In this document: one piece after another, positions 34,682 through 44,442 of the stretch | Numbering within the stretch: the first letter of the stretch is position 1 | Layout of the letters: every line of letters begins with the position of its first letter | DNA from: Flavivirga rizhaonensis | Lineage (GTDB): Bacteria > Bacteroidota > Bacteroidia > Flavobacteriales > Flavobacteriaceae | Length of the DNA stretch: 64,000 nucleotides | Direction: 5' to 3' | Assembly: GCF_004791695.1 (NCBI RefSeq) | Contig: NZ_SRSO01000021.1 | Location: 35,720 to 99,719 of the forward strand | Made by a program: the position numbers and the translations under genes | Notes under the pieces: model-generated | Told to the model about the DNA's origin: nothing | Database searches by the model: none | What the model saw: the letters and a program-made list of their open reading frames with translations, nothing else

Positions 34682-37039
34682 TTAATCAACAATAACTTTC
34701 TTAATAATCTTATTGTTATCTGTTTTAAATATCACAAAATAGATTCCTTTAGACCAATCATCAACATCAATAGCCGTTTTTCCTCCAACCATTTCTAGTT
34801 CTTTTTTTGCATATACTATATTCCCTAAAACATCTACTATAGACAAAGCCCCACCTATATTATCTTTTATTTTGATATTTAAAATAGAATTTGCAGGATT
34901 AGGGTATATAGAAAAAACATTTTTAAAATTATTATCACCTACACTCAAAGCCCCTACATAAGTTAAAATTATTCTGGTAGCTGTCCAATAAGCATCACTC
35001 CCACCTCGATCTGAAAACTCTAATGAAAGTTTCCCATCAGTTACATCTACTTCAAATATTTCATTAAAATATGCACCAGCTGTACTATTTATATTTTCCA
35101 ACCTATCAACACCTTCTGCTTTAACAAATATATTATCGTGTGAATAAGAACGATCACCAAATGTAATAAGTACCCTCCACTTGCCATTACGCAATTTTGT
35201 TTCAAAAGTTCCTGGTTGTGAAGATAGACATAAGTCTCTATTTAGATTGTTAGTCCCAGAGTCACTACCGCGATCCCTATCACCAATATTAGTCGTGTCT
35301 GTCCATCCATACAAACTATTAGATGTGTCTCCATGTACTCTATCATAATCAGACCATACTATAGAGGTTCGAGTTCCCAAATCAAATCTAAACTGATCAC
35401 TATTTTCATCAAAAAGAGAAGCTTCACTCCCCACATAAACAGCCCCAAAATCTGTACCTCCAGATGTATCGAAAACAGTGTAATGGAAAAAATCTTTTCC
35501 AATAAGCCCTGATGCTGGTGGAGTATAAATAATTTCGTTTCTACCCCCAGGACCTGTACCTGCTGAAAGACTAATAGTTCCGCCAAGGTTACTTACTTGA
35601 TCCAAAATTCTAACATCCAACACATCATTATTAACATCATAATCATTTGCAATTACATCTATAGTAATTGGATTGTTAGATGGTAGATCATATTCATCAT
35701 AAACTCCAAAAGGACGTATTTGACTCGGGTTTGACACTAGATCTCCTGCTGAGCGCTTGTTATTAAGCACTTGTCTTACAACTTGCGCCTCGGTTGTAGA
35801 AAACCGCCCTATATTTCTATTTCCAGAACCATGCATAACACTAATCCAATAATCTCTTCCTCCAGCAGTAGTAGCTCCCGAATTAACCCTAGGTCTGTTC
35901 TCATAAAATAAACCCGAACTATTTGTATGTCTGAGATTAAAAATATGACCAACTTCATGTACTGCTGTTCCATTTGCCCAACTAGTTGCTCCATTACCTC
36001 CCATAGTACCATATTTAAATGGGGTTGCTACTTTATTAACATATGCCAAGCCTGAAGGCGCTGATTTTACATGATAAACAGCTACATCATGTGTTGTACC
36101 AACTTCTCCTGGATTATTATTCCAATAATCTTTAAATGCCGCTAAACTTGAACTTGCTGTAGAAGAGGTTCCTGTACCAGTTACTAAGTCTCTTAAAGGA
36201 TCTGTACTAATATTAGTTCTAATAATAACAGTACCAAGTGTAAATTTAACTCCAGAACCATGAAGATAACGCCTATTTAGATTACCTATTATAGATTGCG
36301 CTGAAGCTTGTGCTACCGACAAATCCTCATTATATGCTTCAGCAAAAAAAGATCTCGACCCAATTTCTACGCCAATTTCATATTCAAGCACATCCATTAT
36401 AGTAGTTGGCGGCAAAGTTGCTGTAAGCGCCCTTCCTTCTTTTAACAATTGCTTATTTGAACTCTTTGAAGTATTAGTTAAAGGTGTAGCTTTTGCAACT
36501 GAACTTTGAATTTTAGGCATAGAATAATCATGCGCTTCATGATTATCGCCTAACATACAACCCTTTCCTAAATGTGAATTTTCAGTCTTAACCCTAAAAA
36601 TTTCATGAGTCTTATGTTTTTTTGATAATGGTCTTATTTCTATAGTTTCACTTTCGGAAGTAACAATAGTTCCTATTAAACCTTTTTCACAAATAATGGC
36701 ATTAACAAAATACTCTGGATGTTCTTTAACATTACCTATATAACTACATTCTTTAGGTTTTTCTACCTCAATCAACTTACCAGTTCCGTCATCAATTAAA
36801 AATCTGGTGTTTTTTCCATAAGAAAGACTTTTCTCAAGTTCTAAAGTCATCTCTTCACCCAAATAAGAAATTGGTATTGAAAAACTAGATGGCAAATTTT
36901 CAGGAAGAGATTGAATAGTTGAAATCTCCTTTTGATGATTTTTTTCTTCGGATTTTATATCATTTTGTGCACTTGGACTTAAATAACTTAGAATAAGAAA
37001 TAAAAAAAGTCCTTTTCGATATGGTAGTTTTAACATCAT
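34682..37039 (-). CDS. Secreted zinc metalloprotease (metzincin) with T9SS sorting domain
   Basis: 785 residues. A signal peptide (about 1-24, ending SPSAQ) is followed by a propeptide. The catalytic domain has the zinc motif H361-E-x-x-H365-x5-H371 and a Met-turn in ISVMHGSG, as in reprolysin/M43-like metzincins. Next come a cadherin/Ig-like bacterial domain (about 445-525, IDVIANDYDVNNDVLDV start) and a beta-sandwich, galactose-binding or malectin-like domain (about 535-690). The C-terminal T9SS type A sorting domain has NVFSIYPNPANSILNI and ends IIKKVIVD. It should be exported through T9SS and act on proteins outside the cell. The gene stands alone; MM start, second Met also possible. Confidence 0.88.
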   Translation of the reverse strand: MMLKLPYRKGLFLFLILSYLSPSAQNDIKSEEKNHQKEISTIQSLPENLPSSFSIPISYLGEEMTLELEKSLSYGKNTRFLIDDGTGKLIEVEKPKECSYIGNVKEHPEYFVNAIICEKGLIGTIVTSESETIEIRPLSKKHKTHEIFRVKTENSHLGKGCMLGDNHEAHDYSMPKIQSSVAKATPLTNTSKSSNKQLLKEGRALTATLPPTTIMDVLEYEIGVEIGSRSFFAEAYNEDLSVAQASAQSIIGNLNRRYLHGSGVKFTLGTVIIRTNISTDPLRDLVTGTGTSSTASSSLAAFKDYWNNNPGEVGTTHDVAVYHVKSAPSGLAYVNKVATPFKYGTMGGNGATSWANGTAVHEVGHIFNLRHTNSSGLFYENRPRVNSGATTAGGRDYWISVMHGSGNRNIGRFSTTEAQVVRQVLNNKRSAGDLVSNPSQIRPFGVYDEYDLPSNNPITIDVIANDYDVNNDVLDVRILDQVSNLGGTISLSAGTGPGGRNEIIYTPPASGLIGKDFFHYTVFDTSGGTDFGAVYVGSEASLFDENSDQFRFDLGTRTSIVWSDYDRVHGDTSNSLYGWTDTTNIGDRDRGSDSGTNNLNRDLCLSSQPGTFETKLRNGKWRVLITFGDRSYSHDNIFVKAEGVDRLENINSTAGAYFNEIFEVDVTDGKLSLEFSDRGGSDAYWTATRIILTYVGALSVGDNNFKNVFSIYPNPANSILNIKIKDNIGGALSIVDVLGNIVYAKKELEMVGGKTAIDVDDWSKGIYFVIFKTDNNKIIKKVIVD

Positions 37040-37283
37040 GATTTATATTTTTGTTAGAGTTTAGATTAAATGTCTTATAAATTTAGTACTAAAATTACTA
37101 TCTTATGTGGTACAAATATTCCTTTTTTAATACATATTTTGTTCATTTTCAATCTAAAACAACAAACCTCTCTTCCTTTTTGTTAAAATAAAACTCATAC
37201 AAACACAAACACTATTCAATGATTTTGAATTTTATGTATAAAGTTTCACATGAACATAAAAATTATACCTTATTATTGTAAAA

Positions 37284-37895
37284 ATGAATTCGATAAAAGA
37301 CACTTATAGAACAATTCTCAAAGCTTCGGAAGAAAACCTTTATAAAGACAAAAACAGTAAGTTTTACGGTTATGCTTTTCCAGTTTTAACAGAAAGTGAT
37401 GTAAAAATCCACATTGAAACATTAAAAAACACACATCATGCCGCAAGACATTGGTGCTATGCTTATCAATTAGGAACAGAGACTTTCTCTTATCGCGCCA
37501 ATGATGATGGAGAACCTAGCAATTCTGCTGGTATGCCAATTTATGGGCAAATTCAATCTTTTAATGTCACTAATATTTTGGTGGTTGTGGTAAGATATTT
37601 TGGTGGTGTTAAATTAGGCGTCGGTGGTTTAATTAATGCCTACAAAACAACAGCTCAGATAACATTAGAGCATTCCAATATATCAGAAAAGACTATAAAT
37701 ATAAATTACCTTATTTCATTCGATTATAAAAACATGAATAAAGTGATGCGCATTATTAAAGAAAAAAACTTAAATATCAACAATCAAGTATTAGAAATGG
37801 ATTGTAAAATTACTATTTCGGTCAGAAAAAAGGACGCACAATCTATTTTTGAAACTTTTAATCACTTATTCGAAATAGATATTAAAAAAATTTAG
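37284..37895 (+). CDS. YigZ/IMPACT family protein
   Basis: 203 residues. The UPF0029 N-terminal domain carries all family signatures: SKFYGYAFPV, HHAARHWCYAYQLG, NDDGEPSNSAGMPIYGQI and VVVVRYFGGVKLGVGGLINAYK. The C-terminal domain (about 135-203) is a ferredoxin-like DUF1949 fold. The eukaryotic relative IMPACT regulates translation through GCN1; the bacterial protein probably binds nucleic acid or ribosomes, but its role is not settled. It converges with a thioesterase gene with a 4-base overlap of their ends. Confidence 0.92.
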   Translation: MNSIKDTYRTILKASEENLYKDKNSKFYGYAFPVLTESDVKIHIETLKNTHHAARHWCYAYQLGTETFSYRANDDGEPSNSAGMPIYGQIQSFNVTNILVVVVRYFGGVKLGVGGLINAYKTTAQITLEHSNISEKTININYLISFDYKNMNKVMRIIKEKNLNINNQVLEMDCKITISVRKKDAQSIFETFNHLFEIDIKKI

Positions 37896-38290
37896 CCAGC
37901 TAAAAGATCTAAAAGATATTGTGGTGCTTTAGTAGGTTTGTTAGTTTTCATATCGATAAATACCAAAATCGTGCTAGCAGTTGTTAAAATTTCACCCTTT
38001 TTATTAGTGATTTCGTACTCAAATTCGATCTTAATCGTAGGATTTTTCTTTAGTTGAGTTTTTACATTAATTACATCATCATAACCCGCTGATTTCTTAT
38101 AGTTTATGTTCAAAGAAACAACTGGTAACATGATCCCACTTTCTTCCATCATTTTATAAGAAACCCCTAATTTCCGTAACCACTCAACTCTACCCATTTC
38201 AAGGTATAACGCGTAATTACCATGATAAACAACTCCCATTTGGTCAGTTTCACCATATCTCACTCTTATTTGTATTTCGTCGATTTTCAT
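37892..38290 (-). CDS. Acyl-CoA thioesterase, YbgC/FadM hotdog family
   Basis: 132 residues, one hotdog domain. The catalytic loop reads YGETDQMGVVYHGNY with Asp16 and His23, and LEMGRVEWLRKLG follows. This is the 4-hydroxybenzoyl-CoA thioesterase-like group that hydrolyses acyl-CoA or acyl-ACP thioesters in the cytosol. Substrate chain length cannot be read from sequence. It lies immediately upstream of dnaA but on the other strand, with the intergenic region probably holding both promoters. Confidence 0.9.
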   Translation of the reverse strand: MKIDEIQIRVRYGETDQMGVVYHGNYALYLEMGRVEWLRKLGVSYKMMEESGIMLPVVSLNINYKKSAGYDDVINVKTQLKKNPTIKIEFEYEITNKKGEILTTASTILVFIDMKTNKPTKAPQYLLDLLAG

Positions 38291-38481
38291 AGGGATTATT
38301 AATTTTTTTTTCGTAGTTTCGGCATGAGCTTAAACATGAGGAAAAAATTCTAAAAATTCAATAGTAAATCATTTTTTTTTTAAGAATTTTGTTCACATCT
38401 TTGCCACAAGTAAATTGGGTCAGAGGGGAAAATTCAATCTCTCTATTATTAACTAACTAACAAATAACTACTAGTAAACTA

Positions 38482-39909
38482 ATGGGTGTAACTGCGCAAT
38501 CGGTATGGGATAATTGTCTAGATTTTATAAAGGATAACATTCAGCCGCAAGCATACAAAACTTGGTTTGAACCTATTATAGCAGTTAAACTTACAGACAA
38601 CGCATTAAGCATTCAAGTTCCTAGTAAATTTTTTTACGAATGGCTTGAGGAACATTATGTAAAAATCCTAAAAGTGTCACTTACAAAAGAATTAGGAGAG
38701 ACCGCTAAACTTGTTTACATTATAAAAATGGAAAACACGTATGGCAATAAACAACCTTTTACAGAAAAAATCCCTAGTTCGAATAGAAGTTCGGTAAAAT
38801 CACAAGACGTTGATATTCCTTTAAACAATAAAAGTCCAGAATTAAGAAACCCTTTTGTTATACCTGGTATTAGAAATGTTAAGATTGAATCTCAACTAAA
38901 TCCAAATTATAGTTTCGAAAACTTTTTAGAAGGCGACTCTAATCGTTTAGCACGTAGTGCTGGTTTAGCTGTTTCTGCCAAACCTGGTGGCACCTCTTTC
39001 AATCCACTTTTAATTTTTGGAGGTGTTGGCCTTGGTAAAACACATTTAGCTCACGCTATTGGAGTTGATATAAAAGATAAATATCCAGAAAAAACTGTTT
39101 TGTATATTTCTGCAGAGAAGTTTACACAACAATATATAGATGCAGTTAAGAAAAATAACAGAAATGATTTTATTCATTTTTATCAGATCATTGATGTCTT
39201 AATTATTGATGACGTTCAATTCTTTTCTGGAAAAACAGGAACACAGGACGTCTTCTTCCATATATTTAATCACTTACACCAAAATGGCAAACAGGTTATC
39301 TTAACTAGTGATAAAGCACCTGTTGATATGCAAGATATAGAGCAACGCTTATTATCTAGATTTAAATGGGGACTTTCTGCCGAATTACAAACACCAGATT
39401 TTGAAACTAGAGTGTCTATTCTTAAGAATAAATTATATCGTGATGGTGTAGAAATGCCAGAAGATATTATTGACTATGTAGCTAAGAACATTAAAACGAA
39501 TGTTAGAGAATTAGAAGGAGCTATAATCTCATTAATAGCACAATCTTCATTCAATAAAAAAGAAATTACCATAGACCTGGCCAGAATTATCGTTGAAAAA
39601 TTTGTTAAGAATACCAAACGTGAAGTTTCAATAGATTACATACAAAAAGTAGTATCGGATTATTTCCAAATGGATATTGACACCCTACAATCTAAAACAA
39701 GAAAACGTCACATTGTTCAAGCACGCCAATTAGCTATGTTTTTTGCAAAAAAATTCACTAAAGCATCATTGGCAAGTATTGGTTCTCAAATAGGAAAACG
39801 CGATCACGCTACTGTTTTGCACGCTTGTAAAACGGTGGACAATTTATCTTCAACAGATAAACAATTTAGAAAATATGTTGAGGATATCACTAAAAAGCTT
39901 TCTGTTTAA
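38482..39909 (+). CDS. dnaA: Chromosomal replication initiator DnaA
   Basis: 475 residues, full length. Domain I (1-90) is followed by a linker, an AAA+ domain with Walker A GGVGLGKT (180-187) and Walker B LIIDDVQFF, and a DNA-binding domain IV with the signature KRDHATVLHACKTV near the C-terminus. It melts the origin and loads replicative helicase. No cluster of TTWTNCACA DnaA boxes is apparent in the 190 bases upstream, so the origin is probably elsewhere. It is followed after 12 bases by a tyrosine-phosphatase gene. Confidence 0.97.
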   Translation: MGVTAQSVWDNCLDFIKDNIQPQAYKTWFEPIIAVKLTDNALSIQVPSKFFYEWLEEHYVKILKVSLTKELGETAKLVYIIKMENTYGNKQPFTEKIPSSNRSSVKSQDVDIPLNNKSPELRNPFVIPGIRNVKIESQLNPNYSFENFLEGDSNRLARSAGLAVSAKPGGTSFNPLLIFGGVGLGKTHLAHAIGVDIKDKYPEKTVLYISAEKFTQQYIDAVKKNNRNDFIHFYQIIDVLIIDDVQFFSGKTGTQDVFFHIFNHLHQNGKQVILTSDKAPVDMQDIEQRLLSRFKWGLSAELQTPDFETRVSILKNKLYRDGVEMPEDIIDYVAKNIKTNVRELEGAIISLIAQSSFNKKEITIDLARIIVEKFVKNTKREVSIDYIQKVVSDYFQMDIDTLQSKTRKRHIVQARQLAMFFAKKFTKASLASIGSQIGKRDHATVLHACKTVDNLSSTDKQFRKYVEDITKKLSV

Positions 39910-39921
39910 AATCTACATAAA

Positions 39922-40374
39922 ATGACTAAAATTCTGATGGTATGTCTGGGAAACATTTGTCGTTCTCCCCTAGCCGAAGGTATTTTGAGATCTAAACTTT
40001 CAAGCGATTTATTTCAAGTAGATTCTGCCGGCACCGCTAATTATCACACAGGAAGCTCTCCAGATAAACGTTCTATTGCTGTTGCTAGAAAATACGGATT
40101 GGATATTTCTCATTTAAGAGGTCGACAATTTAAAACTTCAGATTTTGATTCGTTCGATTTAATTTACGTAATGGATGAATCTAATTATAGAAATGTTATT
40201 TCTCTAGCTAGAAACGATGAAAACAAAACAAAAGTAAAATTTATCTTAAACGAAGTATATCCAAATCAAAATTATGATGTTCCTGATCCTTATTATGGAG
40301 GTGATGATGGGTTTGAAAATGTTTACAAAATGTTAGATGAAGCCTGTGAAGTGATAGCAAAAAATCTAACTTAA
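39922..40374 (+). CDS. Low-molecular-weight protein tyrosine phosphatase
   Basis: 150 residues, single domain. The P-loop signature C8-LGNIC-R14-S15 sits at the N-terminus (MVCLGNICRSPLAEG). The general acid Asp is in VPDPYYGGDDGF. It removes phosphate from tyrosine residues in cytosolic proteins, with unknown substrate. Clustering with dnaA and an RsmI-like methyltransferase gene at 12-base spacings is common in flavobacteria and suggests cotranscription. No associated tyrosine kinase is in the window. Confidence 0.94.
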   Translation: MTKILMVCLGNICRSPLAEGILRSKLSSDLFQVDSAGTANYHTGSSPDKRSIAVARKYGLDISHLRGRQFKTSDFDSFDLIYVMDESNYRNVISLARNDENKTKVKFILNEVYPNQNYDVPDPYYGGDDGFENVYKMLDEACEVIAKNLT

Positions 40375-40386
40375 ATAAAAACTTTT

Positions 40387-41103
40387 ATGAATGCAGTAAA
40401 AGGTAAGTTATATTTAATCCCAACAACTTTAGGAGATAATGATCCTTTAGAAGTTTTACCTGCATCAGTAAAACAAATAATAGAACAAATCGACACCTAC
40501 ATAGTCGAGAATGAAAAAACAGCCAGACGTTTTATTAAAAAAATAACGCCTGATAAATCGCAACCTTCATTAAATATGTTTCATTTAAACAAATTTACTG
40601 ATCCAAGCGAGTTACCAAGTTTTTTATCTCCTTGCTTAAACGGCACCAATGTTGGACTTCTATCTGAAGCTGGATGTCCAGGTGTTGCAGACCCCGGTGC
40701 TGATATTGTGAAATTAGCACATCAAAAAAATATTAAAATAGTGCCTTTGGTTGGCCCATCATCTATTTTAATGGCTATAATGAGTTCTGGTATGAACGGG
40801 CAAAGCTTTGCTTTTAATGGCTATTTACCAATTGATAAAGGTGAACGAAGAAGTGAAATTAAACGATTAGAACGGTTATCTTTTGACCACAATCAATCAC
40901 AGTTATTCATAGAGACACCATACAGGAACAATAAAATGCTAGAAGACCTATGCCATATGTTAGAAAAAAACACGGACATATGTGTTGCATGCGATATCAC
41001 TTTAAACACAGAATTTATAAAAACACAAACAGCTAATGAATGGAAAAAAAATATTGTAGACCTACATAAGAGGCCTACAATATTTATTATTCATAAAAGC
41101 TAG
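40387..41103 (+). CDS. RsmI-like SAM-dependent methyltransferase
   Basis: 238 residues of the tetrapyrrole methylase/RsmI fold. The start GKLYLIPTTLGDNDPLEVLP and glycine-rich GLLSEAGCPGVADPGADIVKLAH match 16S rRNA cytidine 2'-O-methyltransferase RsmI, which modifies C1402. The segment PLVGPSSILMAIMSSGMNGQSFAFNGYLP is also conserved. It lacks the short C-terminal domain of E. coli RsmI and belongs to a shorter SAM-methyltransferase subgroup, so the 16S target is likely but not certain. It is third in the dnaA run. Confidence 0.85.
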   Translation: MNAVKGKLYLIPTTLGDNDPLEVLPASVKQIIEQIDTYIVENEKTARRFIKKITPDKSQPSLNMFHLNKFTDPSELPSFLSPCLNGTNVGLLSEAGCPGVADPGADIVKLAHQKNIKIVPLVGPSSILMAIMSSGMNGQSFAFNGYLPIDKGERRSEIKRLERLSFDHNQSQLFIETPYRNNKMLEDLCHMLEKNTDICVACDITLNTEFIKTQTANEWKKNIVDLHKRPTIFIIHKS

Positions 41104-41190
41104 ATTCACACTTTTACCGAAACAAGTTCAGCACAGGCACAAGAATGACAATTTTCAGTTGAAACCTCGATGCAAAAAACATCTCGGAGT
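41104..41190. repeat. Degenerate REP-like intergenic sequence
   Basis: The region holds CCGAAACAAGTTCAGCACAG and GCACAAGAATGACAATTTT, resembling fragments of palindromic repeats frequent between Bacteroidota genes. CCTCGATG...CATCTCGG follows and can form an imperfect hairpin that might end transcription. Confidence 0.3.
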
Positions 41191-41200
41191 TATTTTACAA

Positions 41201-41851
41201 CTAAATAGCCTTTGCTTTCTTGTTTGGTTTTACAAAAGAAGTATCGTATCCAGAAAAACGCTTCATGTATTCACGTACAGTAGTACCATAACCATCAGCG
41301 AAATTATCTAAACCATAACTTCTTAAATATTTTTTCACATTACCAGGGCCTGCTAAATGTGCCGCAGCTAAAATACCCGACTCTGTTACTATAATGCCAT
41401 TAATTCGTTTACCAACAAAGTTCTTAATGTCACGTCTCAAAATCCATTTGTTACGCTCTGCATTTGCAATAAAAGCACGCTCCTGGAGCTTCGGGTTCTT
41501 TAAAAATTTAACAGAATTCTTAATTCCAATCATTCTTAAAGTTTCCTTTCCGAATTGATACTTTCCTAAATAACCAAATGTATTCACAGAAAAGTAGTCA
41601 CCTCCAGATTCTTTAAAAGCTAATGCTTCTTTAAACCCAACAAACGACTTACCTAAGTAAGGAGAGAACGATTCATTAGATGCTAACAAATTAAAGTCTT
41701 CATTTGTATTATCACGCACTGTATAATTTAAGTCTAATCCTTTTGTAGAATACTTACTTAAATCAACCGTTTCATCAGATGAAAACGACACACTTAATAT
41801 AAAACATATTGTAAGCGCGAGGGTAATAAAACTTGCAATATTCTTTACCAT
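41201..41851 (-). CDS. SLT-like lytic transglycosylase (peptidoglycan hydrolase)
   Basis: 216 residues. An N-terminal helix at about 5-24 is a signal peptide or anchor (ITLALTICFILSVSFS). The domain from about 68 has the lysozyme-like catalytic Glu in ALAFKESGGDYFSVN, with FGYLGKYQFG and AAAHLAGPGNVKKYL, as in SLT enzymes that cleave muramic acid-glucosamine bonds. Only a single domain; no LysM repeat is seen. It is encoded near other wall enzymes (mltG, dapF) but as a separate unit. Confidence 0.72.
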   Translation of the reverse strand: MVKNIASFITLALTICFILSVSFSSDETVDLSKYSTKGLDLNYTVRDNTNEDFNLLASNESFSPYLGKSFVGFKEALAFKESGGDYFSVNTFGYLGKYQFGKETLRMIGIKNSVKFLKNPKLQERAFIANAERNKWILRRDIKNFVGKRINGIIVTESGILAAAHLAGPGNVKKYLRSYGLDNFADGYGTTVREYMKRFSGYDTSFVKPNKKAKAI

Positions 41852-41961
41852 AATTTTAAATTTTTTCAGTGTATTTTAATGTAAAATACCCCTTGAAATT
41901 TCAGCGTGCAAAATTAGGCTTTTTTTTAATTATTTCAAAATTAATCGATTATGTGCATTTT

Positions 41962-42873
41962 TTAGTTGTAGAATAGATGAAATACACACTTATTTTTATT
42001 GATTTCCAATGTAGGGAATGGTATTTTTACCATATTAAAAACGTCTAAAACAGCTCTCAAAAATTTTGAATTTGTCCTAATCGCATTCAAATTTACATCA
42101 AAACTCAAATAGTATTGACGCCACCTACGATTAGTTGTTAACACTTGATTGTCAACATCTTTTGATCCATAAAGCATTCCATCTGCTCCATAGCCCAATG
42201 CAAGGTTTAACCATTTAGGAATTTTACTTTCTTTAAAGAAAGCATGTAGATTAGCACTTAACCAATAGGTCTGTCCGTTATAGTCTTTTAATATTTGTTC
42301 TAAAAAGTTTTCTCCAAGCTTATCCGGGTTTAAATTGGCATATCTGGTTTGATGAAAAGAGTATTTTAAGGCAATTCTCTGCTCATTCCATAATAATTCT
42401 TGTCCAATATACAGACCTGTACCCGCTGCATTCGCTCCTATATCTCCCCAAGAAAAACCCCATTCTTTTGAATACCCATCCAATACTTCGACGGCGGTTA
42501 GAAATCCAAACCCCAAAGTAGCACCATATATTAATTGATCTTTTTTCCTCACGCCACTCCAATGTAATAGCTGTGCTCCATGCTTCCCCATCTGGTAAGA
42601 TGTAAATGCATGCCCTATTTTATCCATTTGAAGCCATTCGTTATTATCATTAACAGTATGAAATTTCGAACGATCAAAATCGGCATACCAAAGTTGATTT
42701 AAACCTAATAAACTTAAACTTGCCACTGAAGCCTCAGAAATAACAACAATATTTCTTCTAGGGATATTAAGAGTATCACTAGGTGTTAAAAATTCGTCTA
42801 GTCTAGATTGTGAGTAAGACAGCGAAGAGAATAATGTGAATAACAGAATATGCTTTATAATAAAATGCTTCAC
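41962..42873 (-). CDS. DUF2279 family exported protein
   Basis: 303 residues with a Sec signal peptide (KHILLFTLFSSLSYSQS). The mature region has a conserved block around DNNEWLQMDKIGHAFTSYQMGKHGAQLLHW followed by GATLGFGFLTAVEVLDGYS and SWGDIGANAAGTGLYIGQ (in parts), typical of the DUF2279 family (YfiM-like). The H-x-x-T/S and E-x-x-D residues line a predicted membrane core, and function is unknown. Its start codon overlaps the mltG stop by one base, so it is probably cotranslated with mltG. Confidence 0.8.
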   Translation of the reverse strand: MKHFIIKHILLFTLFSSLSYSQSRLDEFLTPSDTLNIPRRNIVVISEASVASLSLLGLNQLWYADFDRSKFHTVNDNNEWLQMDKIGHAFTSYQMGKHGAQLLHWSGVRKKDQLIYGATLGFGFLTAVEVLDGYSKEWGFSWGDIGANAAGTGLYIGQELLWNEQRIALKYSFHQTRYANLNPDKLGENFLEQILKDYNGQTYWLSANLHAFFKESKIPKWLNLALGYGADGMLYGSKDVDNQVLTTNRRWRQYYLSFDVNLNAIRTNSKFLRAVLDVFNMVKIPFPTLEINKNKCVFHLFYN

Positions 42874-43916
42874 TATTTATTAATACCTTGAGATGTTAAG
42901 TAACGGTGATATTCTCTGGCATTGACATTATGTTGTGCCAAAGTTCTAGCAAACTTATGGAAACCTAAACGTTTCGCATCCGCAGCAAAATAAATGTATT
43001 TATGTTTTTCATGATTTAAAACCGCATCAATTGCCGAAATATCAGGCATAGCAATCAAACCAGGAGGTAGTCCAGCATACATATATGTATTATAAGGAGA
43101 ATCAATCTCCATATGTACATTTAAAACACGTTTAATAACGGTATTCTTATATTTCGGCAATTTATAAGCCGCAAATTTAAGTGTTGGATCAGCCTGTAAA
43201 GGTATGCCACTCTTTAGTCTATTAATATAAACACCTGCTATTCTGGGCTGTTCTGAAGCCTGTTTAGACTCTTCATACACAATAGAAGCTAACGCTATAA
43301 CTTCATCTTGCGACATGTTTATGGCTTTTGCTTTATTTTTTCGCGAATCATTCCAAAAACGATTATACTCCTTAAGCATACGGTTTCTAAACGATTCTGC
43401 AGATGTATTCCAGAAAAGCTCATAGCTATTAGGTAAATACATTCCTAAAGCAGTTGCTTCATTAAAATTGTTATCTTCTAAAAACTTTTGATCTTTCATA
43501 ACCTCTAGCAGTGCAGTACTATCTGCTTCAATTTGTACTGCAATACGTCCCGCTAATTTTTCGAGACTCTCTTGATTGTTAAAAGACACTTTAATGGGCA
43601 TATTCTTACTACGAATAGAGTTAATAATATCATTATTACTCATGTCTTTTTTAATAGCAAACTTCCCAGCTTTAATATTAGTTGTATATTTCTTTTGCTC
43701 TGCTAAATCGTCAAAAGTACCTATATCATCTAATAATGGGATTAGCTGGTTTCTAACATCTTCGTAAGTCGCTTTAGAAGGAATAAAAATGTAAGCTGTT
43801 TCATTATTAAATTTCGTATTTGGCTTTAGCACGGTTTTATATACAAAATTTGCAAAAAATGCAGCAACTACCAATCCGATAATTACAATAGTAATAAGTA
43901 TCTTTTTTATGTACAT
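42873..43916 (-). CDS. mltG: Endolytic transglycosylase MltG
   Basis: 347 residues. One N-terminal membrane helix (about 6-26) is followed by a LysM-like subdomain and the YceG catalytic domain with Glu in ASIVYEESKQ and the downstream GVYINRLKSGIPLQADPTLKFA block. Near the C-terminus, GLPPGLIAMPDISAIDAVLNH is also diagnostic. It cuts nascent glycan strands at the inner membrane and sets their length. It is one base from the GNAT gene upstream and overlaps the DUF2279 gene downstream, in the run dapF-GNAT-mltG-DUF2279. Confidence 0.95.
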   Translation of the reverse strand: MYIKKILITIVIIGLVVAAFFANFVYKTVLKPNTKFNNETAYIFIPSKATYEDVRNQLIPLLDDIGTFDDLAEQKKYTTNIKAGKFAIKKDMSNNDIINSIRSKNMPIKVSFNNQESLEKLAGRIAVQIEADSTALLEVMKDQKFLEDNNFNEATALGMYLPNSYELFWNTSAESFRNRMLKEYNRFWNDSRKNKAKAINMSQDEVIALASIVYEESKQASEQPRIAGVYINRLKSGIPLQADPTLKFAAYKLPKYKNTVIKRVLNVHMEIDSPYNTYMYAGLPPGLIAMPDISAIDAVLNHEKHKYIYFAADAKRLGFHKFARTLAQHNVNAREYHRYLTSQGINK

Positions 43917-43917
43917 T

Positions 43918-44442
43918 TTAATTATTTATAAGCTGAAATAAATATTCATTTTTATAGGTTCCATTATTATGAATCCAATCTTTTTTAAGTCCAATTTTTT
44001 TAAATCCCTGATTAGTAAAAAGCGTTATGCTTGCTTTATTTTCTTCAGAAATATTACAATACAACTGGTGCAATCCTAAATGCGAAAAACTATAATCTAT
44101 CAATAGTTTAAGAGCCTCTTTGCCATAGCCTTTTCCTCTATTACCCGCCTCTTTAACTAAAATACCAACACCTGCTCTACCATTTTTAAAATCAAAATCA
44201 AACAAATCAATCATGCCTAATGATTCATCTTTATAACTCGAAATGACCAGTCGTAATTGTTTAACTTCGAAAATATCTTTATAAGCCTGTTCTAAATACT
44301 GCTTAATTAAATATCTTGAATACGGTGTAATTGTATTACTAATCTCCCAAATAGCCTCATCATTTTCGATAGTATGGATAAACTCTAAATCTTCGGGCTC
44401 CAAAGCACGTAAGTATATATTTTCGCCCTTTAAAGTAATCAT
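43918..44442 (-). CDS. GNAT acetyltransferase, RimJ/RimL-like
   Basis: 174 residues. It starts MITLKGENIYLRALEPEDLEFI, typical of RimJ/RimL/SpeG-type enzymes, and has the acetyl-CoA loop EAGNRGKGYGKEALKLLIDY. Later residues NKASITLFTNQGFKKIG complete the fold. The acceptor may be a protein N-terminus or small amine; not resolvable. It overlaps the dapF stop by 4 bases and precedes mltG by 1 base, the same order seen in other flavobacteria. Confidence 0.88.
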   Translation of the reverse strand: MITLKGENIYLRALEPEDLEFIHTIENDEAIWEISNTITPYSRYLIKQYLEQAYKDIFEVKQLRLVISSYKDESLGMIDLFDFDFKNGRAGVGILVKEAGNRGKGYGKEALKLLIDYSFSHLGLHQLYCNISEENKASITLFTNQGFKKIGLKKDWIHNNGTYKNEYLFQLINN

